Of a stretch of 16,819 bases of DNA, positions 1-9,863 are shown one piece after another. Where the stretch lies: positions 1-16,819 of the forward strand of contig BBXU01000683.1 of the NCBI GenBank assembly GCA_001598975.1. Reading direction: 5' to 3'. This DNA is from Parachlorella kessleri (taxonomy: Eukaryota > Chlorophyta > Trebouxiophyceae > Chlorellales > Chlorellaceae). Below the pieces are notes generated by a model. It was not told the origin of the DNA. It made no database searches and saw nothing but the letters and a program-made list of their open reading frames with translations. Position numbers and translations under genes: made by a program. Each line of letters starts with the position of its first letter. Positions within the stretch are counted from its first letter, which is position 1.

Positions 1-121
1 CCCCACCACCACCCCCCCCCCCCACCCACACAACACCCCACCCCACCACCCCCCAAACACACCATCACGACACACACACACACACACAGCGCCCCTTCCA
101 CCCCCCACCCGAGAGACACCA
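1..121. repeat. Low-complexity C/A-rich tract with (CA)n
   Basis: The first ~120 bases are nearly devoid of G and T on the plus strand: poly-C and CCCCA-like runs up to about 60, then a (CA)n microsatellite at about 70-88. The tract lies in a presumed intron. Confidence 0.9.
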
Positions 122-374
122 CAACCAGACGCAGCCCCTTGTGTGCACAGAGGATAAACCAGCAGGGCATAACTGGTGCGAGGCAACCTCCAGCGAGGTG
201 CTGCAGATGCAGAATGTGTATCAAGCACGCCTGGCTTGCCGATAATCACGTAGTGGCCCTACCTGTGCCACCATGCCCAAGACCCCACTTTAGACGCCAC
301 ATGCTGGGCCCTCTGCACTCCTCCTAGACCAGCGGAGCCCTCACAGACTACAGGCTAGGACCAAAATGACCCAC
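1..374 (-). other. Distal intron 11 of the Ca2+-ATPase gene; C-rich and CA-repeat sequence at the left edge
   Basis: No exon could be found here. The upstream exon ends at 375 with a GT donor at 374-373, so this stretch is read as the start of a long intron that leaves the window. The next expected exon (the KGA-containing nucleotide-binding segment of the pump) is absent in all three minus frames. Positions 1 to about 120 are almost purely C and A on the plus strand (GT-rich on the coding strand), with long C runs before position 35 and a CA dinucleotide run at about 70-88. Such sequence could form G-rich structures on the minus strand or mark a contig edge. The short open frame at 139-327 on the plus strand resembles nothing I know. 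Confidence 0.7.
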
Positions 375-3300
375 CTTAACATACAGGCGGTAGCCGCTGC
401 CATTTCGCACCAGCACGCTGGCCATCTTCCTCTCCGAGGAGAAGCCATAGACCTCAGCAATCTTGTCATGGTAGAGATCGCGCACTGCTTTGTAGTCTTC
501 GCCCCACTTCTGGATCATTACTAGCAGAGCACACTCTGTCCGGTTGCCGACAAACTCCACAGAGCCCTTTTCACCCTCCACCAGGAAAGCCTGCACAACG
601 CAAGAGGCAAGGCACAGTTGTCATCGAGAAGCAAGGCATAATGCAGCAGCACTGGCTGCTGCTCAGAGGTTGCCTCTTTTATTCAGGCACTCCGCATGTG
701 TGCTCCTGCACCTTTTCTGAAAGCAATGGGACGACAGAAAGATGGTATATATCAACATCAGTGGGAGCTGCTCTTTTGCTCTAATCCTGTCAAAAAACCC
801 GTGCACTCCCAAACGAGACACGCTTCACTCCATGCACTCCCGATGCCCCAGAGCCCAACTCCAGGCCCATGCATTTCTGGCACCTGCGAGCTAGAGGAGC
901 CTCACTTTCACCTTGGAGTTCAATGCACAGTTGAGTATTATCTCCTGCCTGGCATCAGCCGGCAGCTGTGCGGGCTGCGGTACAGAAGGGTACTTGGTAG
1001 CGCAGAAGTAGCCCTCCACCACAGTCATGCGATTCTCAGTCAGGGTGCCGGTCTTGTCCGAGCAGATGGCAGTGGCGCCACCCTACACATCCCAAAAAAT
1101 AGGTCATTGATAGCTGTCAGACTTCTGACATGCGACTCAAACCAGATGTCAGCACCTGACACCCAAAAGCAACTATACACCACAGCTCGCAAGCAGCTTC
1201 AACTTCTACCACAGCTCTGAAGGGATGGTGCATAAGAACATCTTCGCAATCACAAGGTTACATACCATGGTCTCGCAGGCAGCAAGGACGCGCACAAAGT
1301 TGTTGTCCTTCATCATCTTTTGCATACTGTAGGCAAGAGAGATAGTAACAGCCAGTGGCAGACCCTCTGGAACAGCCACTACCTGCAGAGACACACAAGA
1401 AAGAATGACAACGCTGTGGCTGTCTGGCCATATCGCATGCAGTCAGCGTAGAAGCTGCTTTAACAGCCCCCTGAGACAGTAACGCTAAACCACCAGGGTT
1501 GCCTGTGCAAGACTGCCAGAATGCTGATTACCACCCCACCCAGCACAAGCGCCAAGGACATGACTTGCCAGGATGGTCACAGCGAAGATGAAGAACTCCA
1601 GTGGTCCCTCGCCAAACTTGGAAATGGGGAAGCCATGGTTCTGTATCATCCACCTGTTGGTCAATGACACACCATTTAAGCATGGAGGGGGTAACAATTA
1701 CTGCGATCTCCCTGAACCCAAGGCAGGGACCCACCACTCAGGAGGTTACATGCTGCCCTCAAGTAACCAACATGTCGGACAGGTGCTCCCACGGACTGAA
1801 CTGCAGCGGCTATCCAGACTACAGCAGCTATCAGGGGAGAGTGAAGTCTCTGTCATCCAGCCAAGCAAGCCCACGCAGCGCTTGGGAAGCCATGCAGACC
1901 TGATCATGAGGACCACGAAGGACACAACGGCCACCACGAGGCCGACTTTGCCGATGGCTGTGGCTAGCCACCCTAGCTTCTCCTGCAATGGTGTATCCTC
2001 AGGCTCCCCCATCACCTGCACCCAGGTTAGCACTTCTCTCGATTACCCAAAGGTGTGCCATACCTGCCCTGCACATGCTCTCATGCCACTCATGTGAAGT
2101 CCTGCGGTGACCTCATTGGTCACCTTTGCGACTGTAAATGCCGCCTCACCAGGCTCATGGTGCGGCCCCAGTCGCTATGCTCGCCCACTGCCAGGACCAT
2201 CATGGAGCCGCTGCCCTCTGTCACCTGCTTAACAGCCAGTGCCACATTTCATTTACAGGTGGGAGATCCTTGAGACGCCACTCTGCTGGAAGCTTCACCA
2301 ATCTCCCGTTGAGAAGCCCAAATGCACAGCTACAACCCAAGGTACTGCCCCTGCATAGCAATATATCTGGATACCCTTACTTTAGCCAGGAGCACGAACA
2401 GCTGCTGGTGGCCAACCAGCAGCAATATGCCCCCTCACTCCATACCTGTGTGCCTGATCTACACCAAGGGTCCTTATCAGCAGTCTTCTTGACAGGGTCG
2501 GCCTCCCCAGTGAGCGAGGCCTCATCGATTACCAGGCCGTGCGCCTCGATGACATATCCATCCGCAACGACTTTATCACCGGTGTCAAGGACCAGTAGAT
2601 CGCCCACCACCACCTGCAACACAAACATGGATGTTGCTTAACTGCTGAGCTTACAGCGACTCCAAGTACTCAGTAACGCTATGTTCCAAGGGCAGAACAC
2701 ACAGATGAGCTGCCTGCAATCCGCAGTGCCCACTGCTTACGTCATGGTTTGTCACCAGCTGCTCCTTGCCGTTGCGGACCACCTTGACCTCAATTGTCTC
2801 CTTTTGCTGATTCAGCTTGCGGAACTGGCGGTCTTTATGCCAATCATTGCCCGCACCTGCAAGGGTCCTAACACGTCTTCTGAATGTCACAGGCGGCCCA
2901 AAGGTGCAACACTCAGGTGGTGTGCTACCCCTCTTTTTTTACACAGCTGACCCAGAGTTCCACAGCTTGCTGCCAAAGTCTGACCCGCACTCAGACTGGC
3001 CACCAGCACTACCGAATCCAATGACACTGTACTGAGCGCGCTGCGCTTGTTTGTGCTGCGCTTGCTCCCGTCTGTGCAAGAACTTACCTACAAGCGACAC
3101 GACCAACACAGCCACCCAGATAGCTATGCCTTCTGTGTAGGCTTGCTGCTCGCGCTCTGACGGGACTGCTGCACCAAGCACCGTAGATACCTGCAACGCA
3201 CGCCATGGGAGAAGCTTGCGGCGGCCAACACAGCTCAGCCAGGTGAGCCTGTCCGTTGCGTCCCGGCGCCATGCCGCTCCACAACAGAGGTTGGCGCCCA

Positions 3301-3836
3301 AGCCACACAGAACACAGAAAAAATGACAGGGAGGCTTGCTCAACAGGCCGCCCAGGGCGCAGGACGGTCCAACTCACCAGTGCCGCCACCATGAGCATAA
3401 TCAGCGTGGCGTCTGACAGCTGCGAGAACCAGAGGCTAAGGAAGCTCTTGGCTGGAACTTCCTTGAACCGATTCGCTCCATACACATCCTGCCGGTGTTG
3501 CACTGACGTGTCCCCAGCTGCTGTTGCATCTATGCCATCGTGTATGCTCGTGTGAAGGGCTGCTGCCATCCCTTGCAAGCCACCGCAGTGCTCCCAACCA
3601 CCTGCATCCTTCTCCTGCCAAGAAGGGAAGCAGCAGCACAAGTGCATCAGGAGATGCTTATTTTAGGCCGGCCCGCTTCTCAGCAGCGCCCCCATCGTCA
3701 CAGGCCATAAACGCGTTAGAGGTACCTGGTTGATGTAATTGAGATCCTCGGGGCTAATGTTGAAACCTGCGTGTGGGCCCAGCTTTGGCTCCCTGGGCGC
3801 TTCCAAATCTCCGCCACTCTCGCCTTCGTTAGCCAT
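375..3836 (-). CDS. Type IIB P-type Ca2+-ATPase (PMCA/ACA-like), N-terminal 505 residues, 11 exons, 3' part outside window
   Basis: This is a calcium-transporting P-type ATPase, which would use ATP to export Ca2+ across the plasma membrane or an endomembrane. Exons (minus strand, 5' to 3'): 3836-3726, 3614-3378, 3190-3088, 2856-2741, 2613-2446, 2224-2150, 2015-1900, 1653-1569, 1382-1266, 1082-912, 590-375. All junctions keep the frame and give 505 codons with no stop. Residues about 95-150 form M1-M2 ([14 protein letters not shown], then [15 protein letters not shown]). The actuator domain has the TGE motif at about 224-226 within [12 protein letters not shown]3 is at about 285-308 and M4 at about 325-347 with PEGLP at 342-346. 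The phosphorylated Asp is D385 in CSDKTGTLT. The nucleotide-binding domain begins with GNRTECALL and [10 protein letters not shown] and is cut at K505, just before the expected KGA motif. The start ATG at 3836 is the first in frame and begins [10 protein letters not shown]. The N-terminal region before M1 is short, more like animal PMCA than plant ACA with its long N-terminal autoinhibitory region. The TGDG hinge, M5-M10 and any C-terminal calmodulin site are off-window. The introns, including 591-911 (321 bases), hold nothing else I can see. Confidence 0.95.
1383..1568 (-). other. GC-AG intron (intron 8 of the Ca2+-ATPase gene)
   Basis: The exon coding for ...FAVTIL ends at 1569 and is followed by GCAAGT rather than GT. 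The acceptor is CTGCAG ending at 1383, and the next exon opens with [11 protein letters not shown]. The conserved M4 sequence runs across the joint in phase 0, so the GC donor is required by protein continuity. Confidence 0.85.
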
Positions 3837-4785
3837 CCTTTACCCTTGCCAGGTTTATCTCGGATGTAAGCTCAAAAAAGGGGACAAAGGACAGAACAAC
3901 ACAGGCACAGTTTCAGCTGACAAAACACATGCGCGGTCAAACAACGCCAGGAGAGCTGCTGGTTCCAATATAACCCTTGTATTTGTAAGTGTTAGAGCCA
4001 GCCAGAAGGCAACGGCAACGCTGCTAGCGGACTGCGCGTTCGGGAACGTGTGCTGGGCCCTGCTGCGCCAATCGCGTTCAGTAAAACTCAATGTCGCTGG
4101 CACCTGGGTAAACAGAGTTCTTCGCTGGCGTCTAGCAGCAGCTTCTTTTGCGCTGCTTCGCTATCGGAGGATGCGGCACTGCCTGGAGAGCATCTTCCTG
4201 CGGCGATACCATGGCGATACCTCGGGCGGCGGCCGCCCCCGAAACCGTCCGTCATTCCTAGTCTCCCAGCCTGGACGGCGTTACCTAGCCCAACCTTGGT
4301 GAAATTCTCCTGTGGGTTTCAATTGCCGAGGAGAGGGGTCATGGAGGGTTCAGAGAGGGGTCTGCCTCTGGAGCTGTGATGCGCGACTGGTCAACCTTGG
4401 GCTATCTTACCCGTGGGGCTTGAGCACTTCAGACATGCGTTACCCTTTCGACCTTGTTTATCTGCGCATGCAATACCACCATAAGGCCACAAGTAGCATG
4501 CACCATTGCACCCGTAGTGACTACACCATGCAACACACGTGTGCAAGGGAATGGAGAATACATGCATACCTTTCTGAGCAGCGTGAGCGGCCTGGCTCAA
4601 TCCTGCGGCAACCATTATTTGTCGAGTTTCCTTTCTGCTCGCCATTAGTTGGCTTGCCAATGCCCCTGCGAACCATCTTGCCTCACCAACGTCCCAGTTA
4701 TACACTGCACTCCGCCTGTCCGATTGGTTGGGGGTTCGTACCATTTCTACTCATTCTGCCAAGTGACTTCTCCTCATGTAACCTG
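3837..4785. other. Intergenic region: upstream region of the Ca2+-ATPase gene and 3' flank of the helical-repeat gene
   Basis: About 950 bases lie between the start codon of the minus-strand Ca2+-ATPase gene (3836) and the stop codon of the next minus-strand gene (4786). It should hold the promoter and 5' UTR of the former and the 3' UTR and terminator of the latter. On the minus strand a TATA-like GGTTATATTGG occurs at about 3966-3976, some 130 bases before the ATG; this is only suggestive. I found no TGTAA (the usual green-algal polyadenylation signal) on the minus strand just below 4786. A 117-codon open frame with its own ATG (4744-4391, minus) is present but resembles nothing I know. I see no RNA gene. 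Confidence 0.6.
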
Positions 4786-7700
4786 TCATTCATGCCAGTG
4801 AACAACCGCTGCCCCTTGCCGACCACGTGCTGGAATGGCCTGCCGCTGCAGTGCCCCACGGTCTACCCCCACCACCAGCTGTTGATACCACATAACTAGA
4901 ACTGGTTTACGGGTGCTGTCATCTGTATGGGCCACCGCCTCAAAAATTACTGACAACAGTAAAGCAGCCCTCTCAGTGGGCTGCCTTCCCTCTTGTACTT
5001 CGCAAGGCGTCTCGACATAGCCGCCTAGCAGGCTCATAGCAGGCTCAAGGAGCGCTCTGTCCACTGAGAGCAGCAGCCCCGCTGCCATGCCAAATAGCTC
5101 CTTCAGCAGCTGCCAGCTTTCCCTGCACCAGAGCATGCCAAGATGGGTTAGGTACGCACAACAATCAAGTGTTCTTCCTCCATCATGATTCAAGGAGGAC
5201 CGGCAAAAGGAACCACTGCCACTCGATATTCCATTGCGCAAATCCATGCGGAGCATCAGGACATCAGGCGCAGAGCGCTGCAGAGGTAATATCTACAAAT
5301 ACCTGTGTCAGCTAAGGAGGTTTTGCATGCGCCCCTGCCCTGCCCCATGCTGTGTGCCCACCTGGACCCTGCCGCCTCCAGCTCCCCACACTTGTCCAGC
5401 AGGCGGGACATACAGTACAGCCCCACAGGGCTGGCCGCCGGCAGCCCCTGCAGCATGCTGGCCAGCCCCGCCCTCAGCGGGTCCAGGGCAGTGGCGCCGC
5501 CAGGGGAGCAGCCCTCCAGGGCACGGTCTATGTAGAAGGGTGCGAGGCGCTCATGGTGGGCGGGCGGCAGCGGCAGCAGCAGGGCCGCAAAGAGCTGGTG
5601 GGCGGCCGCGGAGGTGGGCGCATGGGGGTGGAGGAGGTAGAGAAGGGCTAGCGGGGCAAGGCGCTCTTCCAGCAGAGGCTGCAGGCAAGGGAGCACGCAT
5701 GGCAGCCAGGCCGGTGGCTGATGACGACAGGAAGGCACCAGCGTCCAGGCCTTGAAAGATCATGGCGGGGCAGAGGGCATAAAGCAGGTGCAACTGAGAC
5801 TGTTCCTGCCAGGCATGCATCACGCACACACACTGTCGTGTCTTGGTGCAACTCATGAAGACACACGGGGCAGGGGCAGCATATCAATGACCTCTCCCAC
5901 CTGCGGCAGCAAGTGGCAGCAGGGTGCCAGGGCGCTCATCAGGAACTGGACCTTGGCTGCCAACACAGGGTCAGCCAGCCAGGCTGGCATGTCCTGCTGC
6001 GCATTGCATGCTGCGCTGAGCTCAGTATAGCACGGCAGGCGGGCCACAAGCGCATCAGCTGCTGCTCCGTCACTTGTTGCTGCTGCCAGCGTGTCCTGGA
6101 CCCAGGCAACAGAGGATGTGCGAATCAACAGCAGGTGCTCCTACAGGCTGGGACCTGCCAGGATGCTGCTGCTACATAACCAGCCTTCCCATTCATCATG
6201 CAGCGCTGGCAACAAGGCGGCCATGCAAACCCCCACACTGCCACACTGCACATAGGCCTACTCGATGGGCCACTGAAGACGGCCACCCACCTTCAGCAGC
6301 ACAGCATAGGCTGGCAGTGCGACCCGGCAAAACTGCAGATCCGCAAACACACCCAGCAGGGCAGCTGCCACAGCAGGGGCGTGAGCAGGCGCCGGCGCCG
6401 CACTGCCCTTAGCTCCACCCTCTGCCCCGCGGCCTTGTAACTCAGGTTGCTGCTGGTCCCTGAATGGCTGCCTTGGCACTGTCCTGGCGATACTGGAGGT
6501 GTGCTCTGCCTGCTGAGGACCGCTTGCACCAGCTGACCCTTGAGCTGCTGTGGGGTCAGCCTGCTTCACGGCGGCCCAGACGCTGGTGAGGACCACAATG
6601 CTGCTGAGAAAAAGCCGATCCAGCAGGGCCTTTAGAGCCGGGGCAGAGACCTGCAACAAGGAGAGAGCGACAGACATGGACCACAAGCAGGCACCGCGGG
6701 TGACTCTTGGAAATCCTCCTAGGCAGTCCAAAATGGATTGGTGTTGGTCTGCCCCAACCTGCAAACTACAACAAGGACCCCTGGAGAAAGCAAGCACATC
6801 ATGCCTAGCTCAAGAACCTTCCACACTTTGAAGTCAGGAGCTGCCTGTGCTGTCAGCACTCATACCTGCTGCATCCATTCGTCTGGCATGCCGGTAACAT
6901 AACGGCTATATCCCCTGCAGGCCTCGGCCGCTGCTGCTGCAAAAGCACCAACCAGCCATTGCTGCTTGGCCAGCAGTCTGCTGGCGCTTGCGCCCCGTGC
7001 GAGCGCACCAGCCAGCTCGGCAGCATGCTGCATTGGCGCTGATGCCAGCTGGAGCTCAAGCAGGGCATTGGCTTCACCTACACTACAAGCCAAGTGAGGC
7101 AGCTAGGAGGGCCATAATACTGAGAGGGGTGGGATAAGGACCTCGAGTCTGCAGGGCTGCTTGCACAACCCTGGTGTCAGGCTGGTCCGGTAGTGTCCAC
7201 AAGCTGCACTGCCATGCCAGCCAACTGTGCCTGTTAGGCAGAACAGAGTAGGGAGCAGGTGCATGGCATCCGTGTGGATCAGCGCACCAGGGCTGGCCTG
7301 CTGGGCTGCCAGTTCTAGGAAAGGCTCCAGCGACAGCGCCGACTGCAGCAGGGTGGCTGCTTGGCACTGCACCGAGGCCGCAGCTGGCACGGGGCGGCCA
7401 CAGCCCTGCAGGCCTCGCATGGCACACCGCCGCCAGGTGTTAGAAGGTCTCTCTCCGGACAGACAGACCAACGACACGGCACATGCGCAGCCCTGTCATA
7501 TGTGCAGTACATCCTGTGGTGCCCTGACCCAAAGGGCCCTTGCCAACAGGTCCAAACCGGCCCTTTCTGGAGCAGGCAGGCAACATGCCAACTGCCTGCC
7601 AGGTGCGGCGGTGCGCCGCACAGCACAACCCACCTGCAAGGCCTGTGCAGTTGCCAGGGAGCAGCAGTCCCTCAGGAGGCGGCCCGCCATGTGAGGAGCC

Positions 7701-9610
7701 ATGCCAAGCTCCTCTGCAGCATGCCGGCCCCCTATTGCAGGCCCCTCAGAACCAGCCGAGCTGTTGCCAGTCCTCATCGTCGCGCTAATCTCACAGGCTG
7801 CTAATGCTGTCTGGCATGCCTGGTGCAGCAGTGTTTCCACCTCGGCAGCCAGAGCTCTGCAGGCCTCAAAACCTGGCGCGGCACGCAGCACCCCCTCCAG
7901 CAAGCCCCCCAAGCACAGCACAGCAGGCGCAGCACAGCACAGCGCCGCCAGCACAGCTGCCGCGGGTGGCTCCACCTGCTGCGCTCCTGCACTGAGTTGC
8001 CGCTGCTTCAGGCTGGCCAGGGGTAGGCTATCGCTCTGGCCAGGACACAGGGCTGACGGCTGGCTTCCAGTGCCAGTGCCGGTATATGACTGCCTGCATG
8101 GGGCGGCCCCTGCAAGTATTGCAACCGCAGCCGACACCTCACCCACGGCGCCAGCCAGCAAGCCAACCAGCGGCTGCAGCAGGGCCGCGGCTAGAGCTGC
8201 CGGCGGCGCCCTGCCCAGCGCAACAGTGGTGAGAGCCCGCATCGCGGGGTACAGCGGGGCCAGGCTCGTGAGAGTAGCTGCTGCCTGCAGGTGCCCCTGG
8301 GCTGTGGCTGTGGTGGCACCCGGTCCCGGCTGCTGTGAGGTGGCCGCGGCCGACACGCCTGCCTGGCAGGCTGTCAGAAGGGCTGCCACCACCCAAAGAG
8401 CGGTCTCAGGCTCCCCCTGCAAACATCATCCCAAAGATTGCTGACGACCTTCAACTACAATTTGCATCCCACAAAGGAACGTATCCAAACTGCAGCTGCC
8501 AGGTCTGGTCAGGCTGTGTACAGCAACTGCAACTGCAACATGTGCTGCCAGCCCTCTGAGCGCACGCAAGCATGACTCAAAATCGGGTGGACAGCACTCA
8601 TGCGAAGTGCATCCCAAAGCCCTACCAGCAATGCTGGCACCAGGCTGGCGATGCCTCCAAGCACATCTGGCTTGGGTAGATTCGGGCTGGGGCTGCCTGC
8701 CAGCCCGACCAGGGCCTCACTCATCACGTCTGCAATGTGCAGCCTCAAGGCTGGCGCGCAAGCTGCGCAATAGGAGCCAGCAGAAAGGCAATGCTCGACA
8801 TGGGGGAAGGGGGCCGTGTGCCAGTACCTGTCCCGCCTTAAGAAAGGCAGGCAGCAGGGAGGGTTTTCAGATTCCATGGGTTTCCCCCACCACGGGGGAC
8901 AAGCTGCATGGACATGAGACAAGCTGTATCCGGACTTGGCCCTTAGGTGAACCCTCCGCTATGCCAGCCAAGTGCCAGCCAGCTGGATTATTCGTAATTT
9001 GTTTACATACTTGCCTGCTGCTGCACTTCCTAGAAAGCGGGCAGCCGCTGGCCCTGGGTCCTGCTGCAGGCCCACTCCAGAAGCAATCCCCCCAGCCAGC
9101 TCCACTGCCTCCTCCACAACTGTGGATGCCTGCCATGGCTTGGCCCCAGCAGCCCTTGGCGGCAGGCCTGCACAGACGAATGCACCGGGGCTGGGACTGC
9201 CGTAAACTGTGACTTGGCTTACATAATGGGGGTGGGCAACTGCCAAGGCACATGTACTCACGGCAGTTGCGCTCCACTTGGGACTTACCTTCCACCTGAG
9301 GCCCATAGTTCTGCAACGGAGCCCATCTGGCCAACAGCAGCAGGGCAGGAGTGGCAACAGCAGGGCTGCTGCCGTGCTGCCGCAAGGCTTCCACCAGAGC
9401 GCGAGCTTGTTGGGTGTTGGAAGGACCCTGCCTGCTGCTCAGCAGGACAGATAAGGCAGCAGCGACCTGCACATCAGGACAAGGTCAGTATGGCCTGTGT
9501 GGTGTATCACGAAACGAGGAGTGCAAGTCATGTGGCATCCAGATATTCACCTGGGGTGCATCGTCAGAGGCGACCTGGGCCCACTGAGGGGACACGGACC
9601 TTGCCTGCAT
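4786..9610 (-). CDS. Uncharacterised Ala/Leu-rich helical-repeat (HEAT/ARM-like) protein, about 1000 residues, ~12 exons
   Basis: I do not recognise a function. Exons with frame-consistent junctions (minus): 9610-9551 (start uncertain), 9466-9289, 9206-9015, 8762-8626, 8416-7634, then an exon opening at 7405, an unresolved joint, and on to 7142, 7077-6866, 6650-6291, 6140-5901, 5678-5362, 5122-4786 with TGA at 4788-4786. The first five exons sum to 450 codons exactly, and exons 7077 to 4786 give 487 residues plus stop. The protein is a chain of amphipathic Ala/Leu-rich helices, such as PAVATPALLLLARWAP, GGIASLVPALL and ERLAPLALLYLLHPHAP, as in HEAT/ARM solenoids. I see no signal peptide or catalytic motif. 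More distinctive segments are EHLLLIRTSSVAWVQ, FYIDRALEG with SPVGLYCMSRLLDKC, and DDSTRKPVLVMWYQQL near the C-terminus. From memory, unverified, these recall an uncharacterised plant family (Arabidopsis At1g73970-like). An importin/transportin-type solenoid was considered but fits less well. It is divergent from the KPC1-like gene. The start Met at 9610 is the last in-frame ATG before the well-supported exons; an upstream exon is possible. Confidence 0.75.
7143..7405 (-). other. Unresolved exon joint in the helical-repeat gene
   Basis: An exon opens at 7405 after CTGCAG in one frame (ATLLQSALSLEPFLELAAQQ...). By about 7170-7142 the plausible coding frame is a different one (PDTRVVQAALQTR), which joins the next exon at 7077 in phase 1 across a 64-base intron with a weak GTCCTT donor. 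An intron or frame change must lie around 7170-7260. The only good acceptor there is CCTAACAG ending at about 7231, but I found no matching phase-2 donor upstream. A transcript is needed to settle the structure. Confidence 0.5.
8763..9014 (-). other. GC-AG intron in the helical-repeat gene
   Basis: The exon ending ...ARFLGSAAA stops at 9015 and is followed by GCAAGT (CAG|GCAAGT). The downstream acceptor is TTGCGCAG ending at 8763. Phase 1 on both sides restores the frame into CAPALRLHIADVMSEALVGL. The competing GTATGT donor seven bases further in would give phase 2 and break the frame. Confidence 0.7.
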
Positions 9611-9863
9611 GTCAAGCAGGATTATTGAAACAGAGGCAAGGGTAATGCATCCAGGGCCCCTAGGGGTCCAACAAGACAACGAGATATTATGTAATGACTC
9701 GTCATTACAAACTTGCTGAACGTTTGGGAGCAATTGCTCTGAATGGGATGTGATTTTTAGATGCTGGAACACATGGGCTTGAACCCCACCTCACCACAGA
9801 ACCAGGGGCTCGCTGGTCTTCTTGGCAAGCCCACAAGGCGTAAGGAAAGGTGATCGACTGAAC
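9611..9863. promoter_or_regulatory. Shared divergent promoter region between the helical-repeat and KPC1-like genes
   Basis: The two genes point away from each other, with 160-250 bases between candidate start codons, depending on which KPC1-like start is used (9773 or 9864). This stretch is richer in A and T than the flanking exons and contains a near-central palindrome at 9690-9709. No clear TATA box at a fixed distance is visible on either side. Confidence 0.5.
9690..9709. promoter_or_regulatory. Perfect 9-bp inverted repeat, TGTAATGAC-TC-GTCATTACA
   Basis: Two exact 9-base arms flank a 2-base spacer, with TGAC and GTCA at the centre as in bZIP-type sites but with wider spacing than AP-1 or CRE. 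It lies about 80 bases upstream of the minus-strand gene's candidate ATG and 60-155 bases upstream of the plus-strand gene's. The outer TGTAA on each strand also matches the green-algal polyadenylation signal, but no transcript is expected to end here. Confidence 0.5.

Noticed and set aside
3739..4302. 187-codon open frame on the plus strand
   Set aside because: It overlaps the first exon of the Ca2+-ATPase gene in antisense and runs into its upstream region. I see no recognisable motif.
4391..4744. 117-codon minus-strand frame with an ATG, 40 bases after the stop of the helical-repeat gene
   Set aside because: Nothing in it resembles a known protein. It sits where a 3' UTR is expected and I see no supporting splice or promoter signal. 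It is left as a possible but unsupported small gene.
4312..4899. 195-codon open frame on the plus strand
   Set aside because: It is antisense to the last exon and 3' flank of the helical-repeat gene, with an unremarkable composition and no motif.
7701..8444. 247-codon open frame on the plus strand
   Set aside because: It is antisense to the 261-codon exon 8416-7634 of the helical-repeat gene. It is open because of high GC, has no family resemblance, and has no matching splice phases.
8427..8625. Possible extra exon (LRGLAAHVAVAVAVHSL) in the helical-repeat gene
   Set aside because: Its frame does not join the flanking phase-0 exons through any good splice pair, while joining 8626 directly to 8416 gives a continuous frame (SLVPALL then GEPETALW).
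8626..9466. Importin-13/transportin-3 identity for the minus-strand helical gene
   Set aside because: The Ala/Leu-rich helices suggest a solenoid, but the specific importin motifs and their order could not be matched, and the C-terminal motifs fit a different family better.
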